The translations under genes were made by a program, and so were the position numbers. Below the pieces are notes generated by a model. That model was not told where the DNA came from and searched no databases. It worked only from the letters and a program-made list of their open reading frames with translations. From Pseudomonas sp. SORT22 (lineage in GTDB: Bacteria > Pseudomonadota > Gammaproteobacteria > Pseudomonadales > Pseudomonadaceae), in contig NZ_CP071007.1 of assembly GCF_018417635.1 (NCBI RefSeq), positions 5,518,501 through 5,582,500 of the forward strand: a DNA stretch of 64,000 nucleotides. The letters are read 5' to 3'. This document shows positions 27,897 through 38,457 of the stretch, piece by piece. Numbering within the stretch: position 1 is the first letter of the stretch; every line of letters begins with the position of its first letter.

Positions 27897-28600
27897 ACCT
27901 GCTGTTACTCGAAGAAGCCGATTTCATCGCGGCCGACCGTGTGGTGCTGGCTGACCGGCGCTTCACCCACATGCAGGAAATCCACCGCGTGGCAGTGGGC
28001 GACAGCCTGCGGGTCGGGCGTATCGGCGGGCTGATGGGCCAGGCCGAAGTCCTGCGCCTGGAAGGCCATGAAGCAGAACTCAAGGTCAGTTTCGACCAGC
28101 CGCCTCCGGCCAAACTGCCGCTGACCCTGGTGCTGGCGCTGCCACGGCCGAAGATGCTCCGCCGGGTGTTCCAGACCGTTGCCACCATGGGCGTGCCGAA
28201 GGTCATCCTGGTCAACAGCTACCGGGTCGAAAAGAGCTTCTGGCAAACACCGTTCCTCGAATCCGAGGCGATCCGCGAACAGCTGATCCTCGGCCTTGAG
28301 CAGACCCGCGACACGGTGCTGCCCGAAGTCATCATCGAAAAGCGTTTCAAGCCGTTTGTCGAAGACCGCCTGCCAGCCATCAGCGCCGGCACCCTCGGCC
28401 TGGTTGGCCATCCTGGCCAGTACCCGCCGTGCCCACGCGGGTTGAACGAGCCCGTTACCCTGGCCATCGGCCCGGAAGGTGGCTGGATTCCCTACGAGAT
28501 CGACCTGCTGGGCAAAGCCGGCCTTGCCCCGGTACAGCTTGGCGAACGCATCCTGCGCGTCGAGACCGCGGTCACCGCGCTATTGGCACGCTTGTTCTGA
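27893..28600 (+). CDS. rsmE: RsmE, 16S rRNA (uracil-1498-N3) methyltransferase
   Basis: A 235-residue SPOUT-class methyltransferase. An N-terminal PUA-like domain (about 1-70) is followed by the knotted SAM-binding domain with [15 protein letters not shown] and [17 protein letters not shown]. It modifies U1498 in the 30S subunit. The GTG start overlaps the tatC stop, so translation is coupled. Confidence 0.95.
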   Translation: MNLLLLEEADFIAADRVVLADRRFTHMQEIHRVAVGDSLRVGRIGGLMGQAEVLRLEGHEAELKVSFDQPPPAKLPLTLVLALPRPKMLRRVFQTVATMGVPKVILVNSYRVEKSFWQTPFLESEAIREQLILGLEQTRDTVLPEVIIEKRFKPFVEDRLPAISAGTLGLVGHPGQYPPCPRGLNEPVTLAIGPEGGWIPYEIDLLGKAGLAPVQLGERILRVETAVTALLARLF

Positions 28601-28678
28601 CTTCAGTTTTGCCGCTCCAGGCCGATGCATTGGCACCAGAACAATAATCGCCTCTGCCGATCGCAATGGAGTCCCACC

Positions 28679-30595
28679 ATGTACCGTTGGTTAGCCCAGC
28701 ACCTGGGTAACGTGAGCGTCAATCTCAAACTCGGCATCGGCTTCGGCCTGGTCCTGTTGCTGACCCTGGCCATTACCCTGACCGGCTGGCAGGGCCTGAA
28801 CGGCATTACCGAGCGTGGCGACACCCTGGGCGGCATCTCCCAGGTGCACCAGGCCACCCTGGAGCTGCGCATTGCCCGCCAGGGCTTCCAGCTCAAGGGC
28901 GACGAGGCTGCAGCGCAGGGCCTGAGCAACGCCCTGGCGGCGCTTGAACGCCAGCTGCAAGCGGTCGACCAACGTATTGTCCTGCCCGAGAACCGCCGCC
29001 GGATCGAGCAGCAGCACGACGCCGTGCGCCAGTACCACCAGGCCCTGACCAGTGCCGACAAAGCCGCCCAGCAGCGCGAAGCCGCTCGCGCCGTGCTCGG
29101 CAGCAGCGCCGACGAGGCCGCGGCGTTGATTGCCCAGGTCGAGCAACAACTGCTCGGCGGCAGCGATCTGAACCTGTTCAACAGCGTGGTCGGCGCCAGC
29201 AAACTGCTGCAACAGGCGCGCTTCCAGGTGCGTGGCTATACCTACAGCGGCAAGCCCGAGTTCCAGCAAACGGCGCTTGAAGCCATCGACCAGGCCACCT
29301 CGCAGCTCAAGACCCTGGCCGAAGTGCTGCCGGCCAGTTACACCAGCAACTTCAACCAGGCCGCCCGCGCCCTGGGCAACTACCGTGGCGCGGTGGTCGA
29401 GTTCGGCAATGCGCAAAGCGCCTCCGAGCAGGCCGCGCAGCACATGATCGTGCTCGGCCAGAGCCTGATCGAGCAAAGCCAGCAACTGACCACCACCCTC
29501 ACCGGCCTGCGCGATGCAGAGTCGCAGCATGCCAAGTCGATGCTAGCCCTGGCCACCGTGCTGGCCCTGTTGTTCGGCCTGCTGGCCGCCTGGGCGATTA
29601 CCCGGCAGATCGTGATCCCCCTGCGCCAGACCCTCAACGCCGCCGACCGCGTCGCCAGTGGCGACCTGCGCCACGACCTCAAGGTCGATCGCCGTGACGA
29701 GCTGGGCCAATTACAGCGCAGCATGCAGCGCATGACTGTGAGCCTGCGCGAACTGATCGGTGGCATCGGCGACGGCGTCACCCAGATTGCCAGCGCCGCC
29801 GAAGAGCTGTCGGCAGTCACCGAGCAGACCAGCGCCGGGGTCAACAATCAAAAGGTCGAGACCGACCAGGTCGCCACCGCCATGAACGAAATGGCCGCCA
29901 CTGTGCAGGAAGTCGCGCGCAACGCCGAGGAAGCCTCCGAGGCGGCGGTGATGGCCGACCAGCAGGCCCGCGAAGGCGATCGGGTGGTCGGCGAAGCCAT
30001 CGCCCAGATCGAGCGCCTGGCCAGCGAGGTCAACCACTCCAGCGAAGCCATGGGCCAGCTCAAGGCCGAAAGCGACAAGATCGGCAGTGTGCTCGATGTG
30101 ATCAAGTCGGTGGCCCAGCAGACCAACCTGCTGGCCCTCAACGCCGCCATCGAAGCTGCCCGCGCCGGTGAAGCCGGGCGTGGCTTTGCCGTGGTCGCCG
30201 ATGAAGTGCGCAGCCTGGCCCAGCGCACCCAGCAGTCCACCGAAGAGATCGAACAGCTGATCGCCGGCCTGCAAAACGGCACCCAGCAGGTTGCCACGGT
30301 CATGGACGCCAGCCGCGGCCTGACCGACAGCAGCGTCGAGCTGACCCGCCGCGCCGGCACCTCGCTGGAAACCATCACCCGCACCGTGTCGTCGATCCAG
30401 GCGATGAACCAGCAGATCGCCGCTGCTGCCGAGCAGCAGAGCGCGGTGGCCGAAGAGATCAACCGGAGCGTGATGAATGTGCGCGACGTGTCGGACCAGA
30501 CCTCGGCCGCCAGTGAAGAGACCGCGGCGTCGAGCGTCGAGCTGGCGCGGTTGGGGACGCATCTGCAGACGCTGGTCGGCAAGTTCCAGCTGTAG
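28679..30595 (+). CDS. Methyl-accepting chemotaxis protein with HBM-type sensor (McpQ/McpK-like)
   Basis: A 638-residue inner-membrane chemoreceptor. Membrane helices lie at about 17-36 and 288-308 and enclose an all-helical periplasmic domain of about 250 residues, which fits the helical bimodular (HBM) class. LELRIAR (R64, R67) and [12 protein letters not shown] (R185) resemble ligand-contact positions in the organic-acid receptor McpS. HAMP and a signalling domain with [20 protein letters not shown] follow. Position after tatABC-rsmE matches P. putida PP5020 (McpQ, citrate) and P. aeruginosa McpK (alpha-ketoglutarate); the ligand here is inferred to be an organic acid. GGAG precedes the ATG. 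Confidence 0.85.
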   Translation: MYRWLAQHLGNVSVNLKLGIGFGLVLLLTLAITLTGWQGLNGITERGDTLGGISQVHQATLELRIARQGFQLKGDEAAAQGLSNALAALERQLQAVDQRIVLPENRRRIEQQHDAVRQYHQALTSADKAAQQREAARAVLGSSADEAAALIAQVEQQLLGGSDLNLFNSVVGASKLLQQARFQVRGYTYSGKPEFQQTALEAIDQATSQLKTLAEVLPASYTSNFNQAARALGNYRGAVVEFGNAQSASEQAAQHMIVLGQSLIEQSQQLTTTLTGLRDAESQHAKSMLALATVLALLFGLLAAWAITRQIVIPLRQTLNAADRVASGDLRHDLKVDRRDELGQLQRSMQRMTVSLRELIGGIGDGVTQIASAAEELSAVTEQTSAGVNNQKVETDQVATAMNEMAATVQEVARNAEEASEAAVMADQQAREGDRVVGEAIAQIERLASEVNHSSEAMGQLKAESDKIGSVLDVIKSVAQQTNLLALNAAIEAARAGEAGRGFAVVADEVRSLAQRTQQSTEEIEQLIAGLQNGTQQVATVMDASRGLTDSSVELTRRAGTSLETITRTVSSIQAMNQQIAAAAEQQSAVAEEINRSVMNVRDVSDQTSAASEETAASSVELARLGTHLQTLVGKFQL

Positions 30596-30600
30596 AAAGC

Positions 30601-30652
30601 ATCGCGGGTCAAGCCCGCTCCCACATAAGTGGGAGCGGGCTTGCCCCGCGAT
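30601..30652. repeat. REP pair after the HBM receptor
   Basis: ATCGCGGGTCAAGCCCGCTC and GAGCGGGCTTGCCCCGCGAT are inverted around ACATAAGT. The arms differ at one position (GGTC versus GGGC), so this is a nearly perfect pair. It lies between the convergent ends of the chemoreceptor and the ABC ATPase genes. Confidence 0.9.
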
Positions 30653-30658
30653 GAGGCC

Positions 30659-31393
30659 CTAGAGCACCTGGCGCAAAAACGCCTGGGCGCGCAGGTCCTT
30701 GGGTGAAGTGAAGAACGCCTCCGGCGGCGAATCTTCCAGCAGCTTGCCGTGATCGAAGAACAGCACCCGATCCGCCACTTCCCGGGCGAAGCCCATTTCG
30801 TGGGTGACGCAGACCATGGTCATGCCTTCCAGGGCCAGGGTCTTCATCACATCGAGCACTTCGCCGACCATTTCCGGGTCGAGCGCCGAGGTCGGCTCAT
30901 CGAACAGCATCACCTTGGGGTCCATGGCCAGGGCGCGGGCGATCGCCACCCGCTGTTGCTGGCCACCGGACAAGCGTGATGGGTACTCGTTGGCCTTCTG
31001 GGCGATACCAACCTTCTCCAGCAGCGCACGGGCCTTGGCTTCGCGCTCGGCCTTGCCGCGCTTGCGCACGACTTTTTGCGCCAGGCACAGGTTCTCCAGC
31101 ACGGTCATGTGCGGGAACAGGTTGAAATGCTGGAACACCATGCCGACTTCGCGGCGGTAGGCGTTGACGTCGGTCTTCGGGTCGGCCAACTGCAGGCCGT
31201 CGATGGCCACAGTGCCTTCATCGAACGACTCCAGGCCGTTCAGGCAGCGCAGGAAGGTCGACTTGCCCGAACCCGAAGGGCCGAGCACTACCAGCACTTC
31301 GCCCTTGGCGACGTCGGTGCTGACGTGATCGACCGCGCGCACCACCTGCCCACGGGTGTCGAAGACTTTTACCAGGTCACGGACTTCAATCAC
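30659..31393 (-). CDS. Polar amino-acid ABC transporter, ATP-binding subunit
   Basis: A 244-residue GlnQ-type ATPase. Walker A is GPSGSGKS, the signature is [16 protein letters not shown], Walker B is [14 protein letters not shown] and the H-loop is CVTHEMGF. It powers the permease encoded upstream. I chose GTG at 31393 (MIEVRDLV), the family N-terminus, with GGAGG upstream; TTG codons further upstream are possible. The start overlaps the permease end by eight bases. The synteny is with PA5074-5076. Confidence 0.94.
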   Translation of the reverse strand: MIEVRDLVKVFDTRGQVVRAVDHVSTDVAKGEVLVVLGPSGSGKSTFLRCLNGLESFDEGTVAIDGLQLADPKTDVNAYRREVGMVFQHFNLFPHMTVLENLCLAQKVVRKRGKAEREAKARALLEKVGIAQKANEYPSRLSGGQQQRVAIARALAMDPKVMLFDEPTSALDPEMVGEVLDVMKTLALEGMTMVCVTHEMGFAREVADRVLFFDHGKLLEDSPPEAFFTSPKDLRAQAFLRQVL

Positions 31394-32348
31394 TTTGCGC
31401 AAGCCTCCGCTCAAGCCGGCTGGCCATGTGCGACAGCGGCAGGTTGATCAACAGGTACAGGCCGGCGACGCAGAACCAGATCTCGAAGGTCGAGAACGAA
31501 GTGGTGATCGCCTCGCGACCGCTTTTGGTCAGTTCGGTGATGGCGATCACCGAGACCAGCGAGGTGTCCTTGACCAGGCTGATGAACTGCCCGGCCAGCG
31601 GCGGCAGCACGCGCTTGAAGGCTTGCGGCAGCACCACATGACGCATCGACTGGCCAGCGCTCAGGCCCAGCGAACGGGCCGCTTCACCCTGGCCCCTGGC
31701 AATCGACTGCACCCCGGCACGGACGATCTCGGCGACGTAGGCGCCGGTAAACAGCGCCAGCGCCGCCACCCCGGCAAACTCCCGGGACAGGTTGAGCACG
31801 GTGCCGATGAAGAAGTAGAAGATGAAGATCTGCACCAGCAGCGGCGTGCCGCGCACCAGCTCGACATAGACCGTCGACAGGTCGCGCAATGTCGGGTTGT
31901 TCGACAGCCGGCAGAGCCCGGCAAACAAGCCGATCAACAGCCCCAGCACACCGGAGGCGACCGAGATCCACACCGTGGTCCACAGGCCCCAGGCCAGCGG
32001 GCCCGCGGCCCAGTGGTGGGTAACGCCGATCAGGTCGCCTTCGGCCACATCGTCGCCGCGCGACAGCTGTACGCTGGCCTGCTCGACCTCGAAGACCTGC
32101 TCGCCACCGCTCTCGTCACGTACGGTGACGCTGGCCATGTCGCCCTTGCTGACGATGGCTTCGATGGTGCCGTTTTCACTCACGCGCTGGGCGACTTCGG
32201 CCTGGTAGGCGAAATATTGCGGCACCCGGTTCCAGCGCCACTCGTAGGACATCAGCGAGGTCGCGTAATACAGGCTGATCGCCAGGCCGATCAGGACCAG
32301 CGCGGTCAGCCCGTGCCAGGGCCACTGGGCTTTGTTGTGTTTGATCAC
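31386..32348 (-). CDS. Polar amino-acid ABC transporter, permease with a periplasmic insert
   Basis: A 320-residue HisM/GlnP-type permease. The ABC permease signature is present around [27 protein letters not shown]. It is roughly 100 residues longer than the typical 220-residue permease: between the first helix (about 12-30) and the core lies a soluble segment of about 70-90 residues ([11 protein letters not shown]... to GDLIG) with a beta-strand-rich pattern. The start is GTG with GGAAG upstream. The function of the insert is unknown. Confidence 0.9.
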   Translation of the reverse strand: MIKHNKAQWPWHGLTALVLIGLAISLYYATSLMSYEWRWNRVPQYFAYQAEVAQRVSENGTIEAIVSKGDMASVTVRDESGGEQVFEVEQASVQLSRGDDVAEGDLIGVTHHWAAGPLAWGLWTTVWISVASGVLGLLIGLFAGLCRLSNNPTLRDLSTVYVELVRGTPLLVQIFIFYFFIGTVLNLSREFAGVAALALFTGAYVAEIVRAGVQSIARGQGEAARSLGLSAGQSMRHVVLPQAFKRVLPPLAGQFISLVKDTSLVSVIAITELTKSGREAITTSFSTFEIWFCVAGLYLLINLPLSHMASRLERRLAQSD

Positions 32349-32370
32349 GAGGGTACTTCCGTAAAAGCGA

Positions 32371-32393
32371 ACGCGCAGGACCAGCCTGCGCGT
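32371..32393 (-). promoter_or_regulatory. Stem-loop between binding-protein and permease genes
   Basis: ACGCGCAGG and CCTGCGCGT form a perfect 9-bp stem with a 5-base loop; on the minus strand it is followed by TCGCTTTTAC. Such hairpins commonly lower downstream expression or protect the 3' end of the binding-protein mRNA, so that binding protein exceeds permease. Confidence 0.75.
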
Positions 32394-32424
32394 CGGGTTT
32401 CAAGCCAGGCGTGGGGCCTTGGCC

Positions 32425-33228
32425 TTATTCCATGTCCTTGAGCCAGGCGGTGTCCTTGAACCACTTGTCGTGGATTCGATCGTAGGTACCGTCGTGCTTG
32501 ATCTGGTGCAGGAAGTTGTTGATGAAGTTGAGGCTGTCGTAGTCGCCCTTCTTCAGGCCGAAGGCCAGCGGTTCGAAGGTGAACGGCTTGTCGAGGAACA
32601 GCAGCTTGCCAGCGCCGGCCTTGTTCACCGCCACGACGTTGTACGGCGCGTCATAGACGAAGGCGTCGGCCTTGCCGTTGACCACGTCCATCACCGCTTC
32701 CTGCTCGTTGTCGTAGCCGTGGTACTTGGCTTTGCCGATCAGCTTCTTGGCGACCATTTCGCCGGTGGTACCGAGCTTGGAGGTCAGGCGGTACTTGTCG
32801 TTGTTCAGGTCTTTGTAGGACTTGATCTCGTCTGCCAGTTCCTTGCGGATCAGCAGGGTCTGGCCGACCACGATGAAGGGTTCGCTGAAGTTCAGCTTGA
32901 GGTTGCGTTCCTGGGTCAGGGTCATGCCGCTGCCGATCATGTCGAACTTGTCGGTCATCAGCGCCGGGATGATGCCGTCATAGGCGGTGGAGACCATCTC
33001 CAGCTTGACGCCCATGGACTTGGCCATGGCCTTGAGGATATCGACCTCGAAGCCGATGATCTCGCCGCGCTTGTTGGTCATCTGGAACGGCATGTAGGTA
33101 GGGTCCATGCCGACACGCAGGGTGCCGCGCTTGACCGCGTCATCGATGGCACCAGCCGCCTGCGCGGCACTTACCGCAACCAGCGCCGTGACGCCGACCA
33201 GCAGCATCGACAGATACTTCTTAATCAT
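32425..33228 (-). CDS. Amino-acid ABC transporter, periplasmic binding protein
   Basis: A 267-residue protein. Signal peptide MIKKYLSMLLVGVTALVAVSAAQA (cleavage near 24) leads into a family 3 solute-binding fold: GTLRVGMDPTYMPFQM, GFEVDILKAMAKSMG and DMIGSGMTLTQERNLKLNFSEPF. The fold binds a polar amino acid, but which one cannot be read from the sequence. ATG at 33228 has AGGGG eight bases upstream; a GTG one codon earlier is an alternative. First gene of the transporter operon. Confidence 0.93.
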   Translation of the reverse strand: MIKKYLSMLLVGVTALVAVSAAQAAGAIDDAVKRGTLRVGMDPTYMPFQMTNKRGEIIGFEVDILKAMAKSMGVKLEMVSTAYDGIIPALMTDKFDMIGSGMTLTQERNLKLNFSEPFIVVGQTLLIRKELADEIKSYKDLNNDKYRLTSKLGTTGEMVAKKLIGKAKYHGYDNEQEAVMDVVNGKADAFVYDAPYNVVAVNKAGAGKLLFLDKPFTFEPLAFGLKKGDYDSLNFINNFLHQIKHDGTYDRIHDKWFKDTAWLKDME

Positions 33229-33382
33229 CACCAGATCCCCTAGCAGGAAAGCTCGAATTTTATTTTTGGCGCGAACCGTCCTACAGCGACGGGTGCGAGA
33301 TATTCGGGGTGGGATGCTAACGCATGAACGGCACGGTACATATAGCCGAAGATGACTTTGTTACGCATTGATACCAGAAAAA

Positions 33383-33459
33383 GCATCGCCGGCAACACCG
33401 GCTCCCCCAAGGTCAGTTGTGCATACAACCCTGTGAGAGCCGGCGTTGCCGGCGATTGC
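33383..33459. repeat. Large imperfect inverted repeat of GCCGGC REP type
   Basis: GCATCGCCGGCAACACCGGC and GCCGGCGTTGCCGGCGATTGC are the two arms, separated by about 33 bases. The cores GCCGGCAAcaCCGGC and GCCGGCgTTGCCGGC are each palindromic. It lies just after the opgH stop and before the promoter of the binding-protein gene. Confidence 0.8.
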
Positions 33460-33476
33460 TTGAGCCTGTCAGACGA

Positions 33477-36050
33477 TCAGGCGCTGGCCATCGAAGGCTG
33501 CGCCGCAGGCTCTGGATGCAGCGGCAGCAGCGGCGAGTGCGGATCGTTGGCGATCGACTGGCGCCAGACGCTCAGCCAGGCCTCGTTCTGCCCATCCCAG
33601 ACCGCCGTGTGCAGGCGCGCCAGGGCGACCGGGTCGCTGAGCAGGGCCAGGCGGGTGTTGCCGTCCAGGCCGCTCGGGCCGACCTCCAGGGCCTTGGCGA
33701 TACGCTCGGCACGCAGTGCCTCGATCGGCGCCGCGACACCGTGGCGAGCGGTCGCCAGGGCACAAGCCAGGGCGTTCTGCTGCGGATCGACCACGGCACG
33801 TACGAAACCGTCGTGCATGGCATGCCAGCGGTTCTCGTGGGTGTACTGGTCGGTGGCCAGCAGCTCCTGCGGCGTGGCGTATTCCTCAGGGATCAGGAAC
33901 AGGCTTTCGTCCTTGGCACGCAGGCCCAGGTGCACGCGGCTGGAGATCACCGAGACCGGGATCGACAGCATCAGCGAACCGACGATCGGCACCAGCCACC
34001 ACAAAAAGCTCGGGTTGAGCCAGGCCACCAGCAGTGCCCAGGCCACGCCCAGCAGGGTTTGCGGACCATGGCGGCGTACCGCTTCGCTCCAAGGAGTGGA
34101 GTCGTCGTCACGCTGCGGCGAGTTCCAGGTCGCGGCCCAGCCGAGGAACGCGGCGAGCACGAAGCGGGTGTGGAAAATCATCCGCACCGGCGCCAGGAGC
34201 ATGGAGAAGAGCATCTCCAGCAGCATCGACACGGTGACCTTGAAGCGCCCGCCGAACTCTTTCGCGCCCTTGGCCCAGATCAGGATGACGCTGAGCAGCT
34301 TGGGCAGGAACAGCAGCACGATGGTGGTGGAGAACAGCGCGATGGCTTTCTCCGGGTGCCACTGCGGCCACAACGGGTAGAGCTGGCGCGGTTCGAGGAA
34401 GTACTGCGGCTCCATCAGGGTGTTGGTCGCCAGCAACGCGGTCGACAACACCAGGAAGAAGAACCACAACGGCGCCGACAGGTACGACATCACCCCGGTG
34501 AGGAACACCGCACGGTGCACCGGGTGCATGCCTTTTACCAGGAACAGGCGGAAGTTCATCAGGTTGCCGTGGCACCAGCGCCGGTCGCGCTTGAGCTCGT
34601 CGAGCAGGTTCGGCGGCAGTTCTTCGTAGCTGCCCGGCAGGTCGTAGGCAATCCACACGCCCCAGCCGGCACGACGCATCAGCGCCGCTTCAACGAAGTC
34701 GTGGGAGAGGATCGCACCGGCAAAGGCGCCCTTGCCCGGCAATGGCGCCAGGGCGCAGTGCTCGATGAAGGGCTTCATGCGGATGATCGCGTTGTGGCCC
34801 CAATAGTGCGACTCGCCGAGCTGCCAGAAGTGCAGGCCGGCGGTGAACAGCGGGCCGTAGACGCGGGTGGCGAACTGCTGCATGCGCGCATACAGGGTGT
34901 CCATGCCCGAGGCTTTCGGCGCGGTCTGGATGATCCCGGCGTCCGGGTTGGCCTCCATCAGGCGCACCAGGCTGGTCAGGCATTCGCCGCTCATTACGCT
35001 GTCGGCATCGAGCACGACCATGTAGCGGTAGTCGCCGCCCCAGCGCCGGCAGAAGTCGTCGAGGTTGCCGCTCTTGCGTTTGACCCGGCGACGCCGGCGA
35101 CGGTAGAAGATCCGCCCGAAACCTTTGGACTCGCGGCAGACTTCCAGCCAGGCCTGTTGCTCGGCCACGGCGATGTCGGTGTCGTTGGTGTCGCTGAGCA
35201 CGAAGAAGTCGAAACGGTCGAGGTCACCGGTGGCGGCCACCGACTCGAAGGTCGCCCGCAGGCCGGCGAACACCCGCGGCACGTCTTCGTTGCAGATCGG
35301 CATGACGATCGCGGTGCGGGCACCGGCCTCGATCGGCTCATTGCCGGCACTGCTGCCGGAGATGCGGTATTTATCCCGCCCGGTGAGCAGCTCGAGGAAG
35401 CCCATCAGCGCGGTCCAGAAACCCGCCGAGACCCAGCAGAAGAGGATCCCGAAGAGAATCAGGATGCTGGTCTGCAGGGCATACGGCCAGACTTGCGTGG
35501 CGGTTTGCAGCAGCGGCTGGTGCATGACCTCGTCGAGGTCGACGAACGACCAGCCCTGGTACGGCAGGATGCCCTTCATGTACCAACCGGCGACGATGGT
35601 CTGGCCGAGCATCAGCGCCAGCAGGATGTAGCGGCGCATCGAACCGACCCAGCGCCAGCGTGCCTTGGGCAGCTCGCGTTTTTCCGGGGCCGGGGCGTTG
35701 GTGCGGCCGGTCAGGCGGCGCCAGGCGCGGATCAGGATATTGGTCCGCCACGGCTCGGGGATTACCCGGGTGCGCCGGATCGGCGGCGTGGCCTTCAGGC
35801 ACACCCGGCCGCTGCCGTCCACCGCGAGCATCTCGGCGTCTTGCAGCTCTTCGGCGCAGGTCACGTGCAGGCGCTCGCCCACCGAGGCCTGGACGGCCTC
35901 GGCAGCGTCGGCGCCCGGCTGGGCAGACAGGCGTTGATGCAGCTCGCTGAACGAGGAGCAACGGGCGAGTTCCGCGCGCTGCTCGTCGCTCAGGGGCAGG
36001 TGGGCCAGGTATTCGCTGAGCGATTCTGGCCGGGTATGGGCATTACTCAT
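33477..36050 (-). CDS. opgH: OpgH, glucan glucosyltransferase for osmoregulated periplasmic glucans
   Basis: An 857-residue inner-membrane processive glycosyltransferase family 2 enzyme that makes the beta-1,2 glucan backbone and moves it to the periplasm. Motifs are [13 protein letters not shown] (DxD-like) and [12 protein letters not shown] (R/QxxRW). Membrane helices lie around 140-200 and 510-690, with a further cluster near 690. The N-terminal 120 residues are a cytoplasmic regulatory region. The ATG overlaps the opgG stop by eight bases. Confidence 0.96.
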   Translation of the reverse strand: MSNAHTRPESLSEYLAHLPLSDEQRAELARCSSFSELHQRLSAQPGADAAEAVQASVGERLHVTCAEELQDAEMLAVDGSGRVCLKATPPIRRTRVIPEPWRTNILIRAWRRLTGRTNAPAPEKRELPKARWRWVGSMRRYILLALMLGQTIVAGWYMKGILPYQGWSFVDLDEVMHQPLLQTATQVWPYALQTSILILFGILFCWVSAGFWTALMGFLELLTGRDKYRISGSSAGNEPIEAGARTAIVMPICNEDVPRVFAGLRATFESVAATGDLDRFDFFVLSDTNDTDIAVAEQQAWLEVCRESKGFGRIFYRRRRRRVKRKSGNLDDFCRRWGGDYRYMVVLDADSVMSGECLTSLVRLMEANPDAGIIQTAPKASGMDTLYARMQQFATRVYGPLFTAGLHFWQLGESHYWGHNAIIRMKPFIEHCALAPLPGKGAFAGAILSHDFVEAALMRRAGWGVWIAYDLPGSYEELPPNLLDELKRDRRWCHGNLMNFRLFLVKGMHPVHRAVFLTGVMSYLSAPLWFFFLVLSTALLATNTLMEPQYFLEPRQLYPLWPQWHPEKAIALFSTTIVLLFLPKLLSVILIWAKGAKEFGGRFKVTVSMLLEMLFSMLLAPVRMIFHTRFVLAAFLGWAATWNSPQRDDDSTPWSEAVRRHGPQTLLGVAWALLVAWLNPSFLWWLVPIVGSLMLSIPVSVISSRVHLGLRAKDESLFLIPEEYATPQELLATDQYTHENRWHAMHDGFVRAVVDPQQNALACALATARHGVAAPIEALRAERIAKALEVGPSGLDGNTRLALLSDPVALARLHTAVWDGQNEAWLSVWRQSIANDPHSPLLPLHPEPAAQPSMASA

Positions 36051-37758
36051 CGGCAGGCAACTGATAGCTCCAGGTCTCGGTCAGCACCTGTTCGGTGGTG
36101 GCCGGTGCCCCGGTGGTGGAGGCCGCGTCGGCGGCAGGTTGCTCGGCAGGCTTGTCGGCCTTGGCGTGTTTGGCCGCGGCTTTGTCCTGCTTGCTTGGTT
36201 TGGCAGGCTTGGCCGGCTCGACCGGAACGTCACGCAGCAGGGCGGCGCGCATTTCCACGGACTTGCCCGGATCCTTGATCTTCAACCGCAGGGTCAGGCG
36301 CCAGCCCTTGATGTCCGGGTTGTAGCGCAGGTTGTTCTCGACCACTTCGGCATTGTCGCCAACGCTGACCTGGCTGCGCACGGCGGTGTCTTCCGGCAGT
36401 TTAGCCAATACCGGGCCTTCGAAGTCGACCAGGAAGGCCACGCTGCCATCGGGCTGACGGATCAGGTTGGACTGCTTGACGTCACCGGTCGAGCGCAGGG
36501 TCTGCTTAACCCAGCCCAGGTTCGGCGAATGCAGGTTGGACTCGTCGATGGTCCAGTGCAGGCGGTAGGCGTATTCGAACGGGGTGCCTGGCTCCGGCAG
36601 TTTCTCCGGGCTCCAGAAGGCCACGATGTTGTCGTTGGTTTCGTCGGCAGTCGGGATCTCGACCAGATCGACGGTACCCTTGCCCCAGTCACCGACCGGC
36701 TCGATCCAGGCGCTTGGACGCTTCTGGTAGTTGTCGTCGAGGTCTTCGAACTGGCTGAACTCGCGCTGGCGTTGCAGCAGGCCGAAACCACGCGGGTTCT
36801 CGACGCTGAAGTTGCTCACGGCCAGGTGTTTCGGGTTGTTCAGCGGGCGCCACAGCCACTCGCCATTGCCGGCATGGATCGACAGGCCTTCGGAGTCGTG
36901 CAGGGCCGGACGGTAGTTGAGTACCTTGGACGGCTGGTTGCCGCCGAACAGGAACATGCTGGTCAGCGGGGCGATGCCCAGGCGGCTGACGTGGTCACGC
37001 AGGAACACCTTGGACTGCACGTCGACAATGGTGTCGCTGCCCGGACGCAGGGTCAGGCGGTAGGCACCGGTGGAACGCGGCGAATCGAGCAGCGCGTAGA
37101 TCACCAGTTGCTTGTCGGCAGGCTTTGGCCGCTCGACCCAGAACTCGGTGAAGCGCGGGAACTCTTCACCCGACGGCAGCGCGGTGTCGATCGCCAGGCC
37201 ACGGGCCGACAGGCCATACACATGGCCCTTGCCGACCACGCGGAAATAGCTGGCGCCCAGCAGGGTCATGATTTCATCCTGCTTGTCGGCCTTGTTGATC
37301 GGGTAGAGCACGCGGAAACCCGCGTACCCCAGCTTCTCGGTGGCCTTGGCGTCGAACTGCAGGTCGCCGAAATCGAAACGAGTCGGGTCGTACTTGATCT
37401 CTTTCACCGCCTTGGTGGTGATTTCGTTGATCTTGACCGGTGTGTCGAAATGCATGCCCTGGTGGTAGAAGGACAGCTTGAACGGCGTCTTGTCCTTGGC
37501 CCACTCGGCTTTTTCGTTGAGGAAGCGGATTTTCTGGTAGTCCGCGTACTTCATGTCACGGAACACCGCCGGCAGATTGCTTTTCGGCGCTTCGTACTTT
37601 TGTCCGGCAAGATCCTTCGCCTTGGCCGCGACATCGTCAAGGTTGAACGCCCAGAGCTGGCCTGCGCCGAGCAGGCTTACCAGCGTTGCGCCTGCCAACA
37701 GCGCCGTGCGCAGCCGATTGCCAGGAGTTCTTGGTGCATTACAGGGACTTACAATCAC
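36043..37758 (-). CDS. opgG: OpgG, periplasmic glucan synthesis protein
   Basis: A 571-residue periplasmic protein with a long signal sequence (about 1-38, ending LWA before [13 protein letters not shown]). The glucan domain includes [24 protein letters not shown] and [12 protein letters not shown]; an extra Lys/Ala/Pro tail (about 510-550) is unusual for the family and looks like a linker. OpgG is needed for branching and release of the glucan. GTG at 37758 is chosen because GAGGG lies upstream and the N-terminus matches the family; the longer frame is out of keeping. First gene of opgGH. Confidence 0.95.
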   Translation of the reverse strand: MIVSPCNAPRTPGNRLRTALLAGATLVSLLGAGQLWAFNLDDVAAKAKDLAGQKYEAPKSNLPAVFRDMKYADYQKIRFLNEKAEWAKDKTPFKLSFYHQGMHFDTPVKINEITTKAVKEIKYDPTRFDFGDLQFDAKATEKLGYAGFRVLYPINKADKQDEIMTLLGASYFRVVGKGHVYGLSARGLAIDTALPSGEEFPRFTEFWVERPKPADKQLVIYALLDSPRSTGAYRLTLRPGSDTIVDVQSKVFLRDHVSRLGIAPLTSMFLFGGNQPSKVLNYRPALHDSEGLSIHAGNGEWLWRPLNNPKHLAVSNFSVENPRGFGLLQRQREFSQFEDLDDNYQKRPSAWIEPVGDWGKGTVDLVEIPTADETNDNIVAFWSPEKLPEPGTPFEYAYRLHWTIDESNLHSPNLGWVKQTLRSTGDVKQSNLIRQPDGSVAFLVDFEGPVLAKLPEDTAVRSQVSVGDNAEVVENNLRYNPDIKGWRLTLRLKIKDPGKSVEMRAALLRDVPVEPAKPAKPSKQDKAAAKHAKADKPAEQPAADAASTTGAPATTEQVLTETWSYQLPADE

Positions 37759-37975
37759 GAGCAACCCTCGCCGAAAACAGATCATAAAACCAACGGCCAG
37801 CGACATATGCCAGGTTGGCGAGCACTGTTCGGACTCCGAAAGGGCGCAATGATTCCCCAAACGGTTCCGGACAGTCTCAAGTCAGAGTGAAACGAACCCA
37901 CGAACGCAGGCCCACATGGCGCGCGATTATCCAGCAGGCTGCGTTACAACGCATCAGGCTGATCAAACTATTTAT

Positions 37976-38015
37976 GCTACAAAACCCCTTGTTTTCCCGC
38001 AAACAGGGGTTTTTT
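37976..38015 (-). terminator. Terminator after dtd
   Basis: CCCCTTGTTT and AAACAGGGG form a stem with one bulge and a seven-base loop. On the minus strand it is followed by GGGGTTTTG, and on the plus strand by GGGGTTTTTTG, so it can act in both directions. Confidence 0.8.
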
Positions 38016-38019
38016 GCCA

Positions 38020-38457
38020 TCAGATTTGTAACATAAATGTTACGGGGCCATCATTGACCAGGTGCACTTGCATGTCAGCACCGAACTGACCACTGGCAAC
38101 CGTTGCATGTTGCGCCTGCGCCTGGGCCAGCAAATAGTCGAAAAGCTCGGCCCCTAGCGCTGGCGGCGCAGCCGTCGAAAAGCTCGGGCGCAGGCCGCTC
38201 TGGGTATCGGCGGCCAGGGTGAACTGCGACACCAGCAGCAGGCCGCCGCCGATATCCTTGAGCGACAGGTTCATCTTGCCCTGTGGGTCGCTGAACACCC
38301 GGTAGTTGAGCAGCTTGTGCAGCAGCTTGTCGGCATGGCCGCGGGTATCGCCCGGCTCGACCGCGACCAGCACCAGCAGGCCCTGGTCGATCGCGCCAAC
38401 GGTTTTGCCCTCGACATCCACCCGCGCGCCACGCACGCGTTGCAGCAAGCCCTTCAT
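38020..38457 (-). CDS. dtd: D-aminoacyl-tRNA deacylase
   Basis: A 145-residue enzyme that removes D-amino acids wrongly attached to tRNA. The conserved motifs SQFTLAAD and the C-terminal NDGPVTFML are present; the Gly-cisPro dipeptide in the second gives chiral selection. The ATG overlaps the pip stop by four bases, a linked arrangement common in Pseudomonas. Confidence 0.96.
   Translation of the reverse strand: MKGLLQRVRGARVDVEGKTVGAIDQGLLVLVAVEPGDTRGHADKLLHKLLNYRVFSDPQGKMNLSLKDIGGGLLLVSQFTLAADTQSGLRPSFSTAAPPALGAELFDYLLAQAQAQHATVASGQFGADMQVHLVNDGPVTFMLQI

Noticed and set aside
33417..36278. A 953-codon open frame on the plus strand opposite opgH
   Set aside because: It is a high-GC shadow of opgH. 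It has no recognisable domain, is rich in Arg/Gln/His as such shadows are, and opgH is certain on the other strand.
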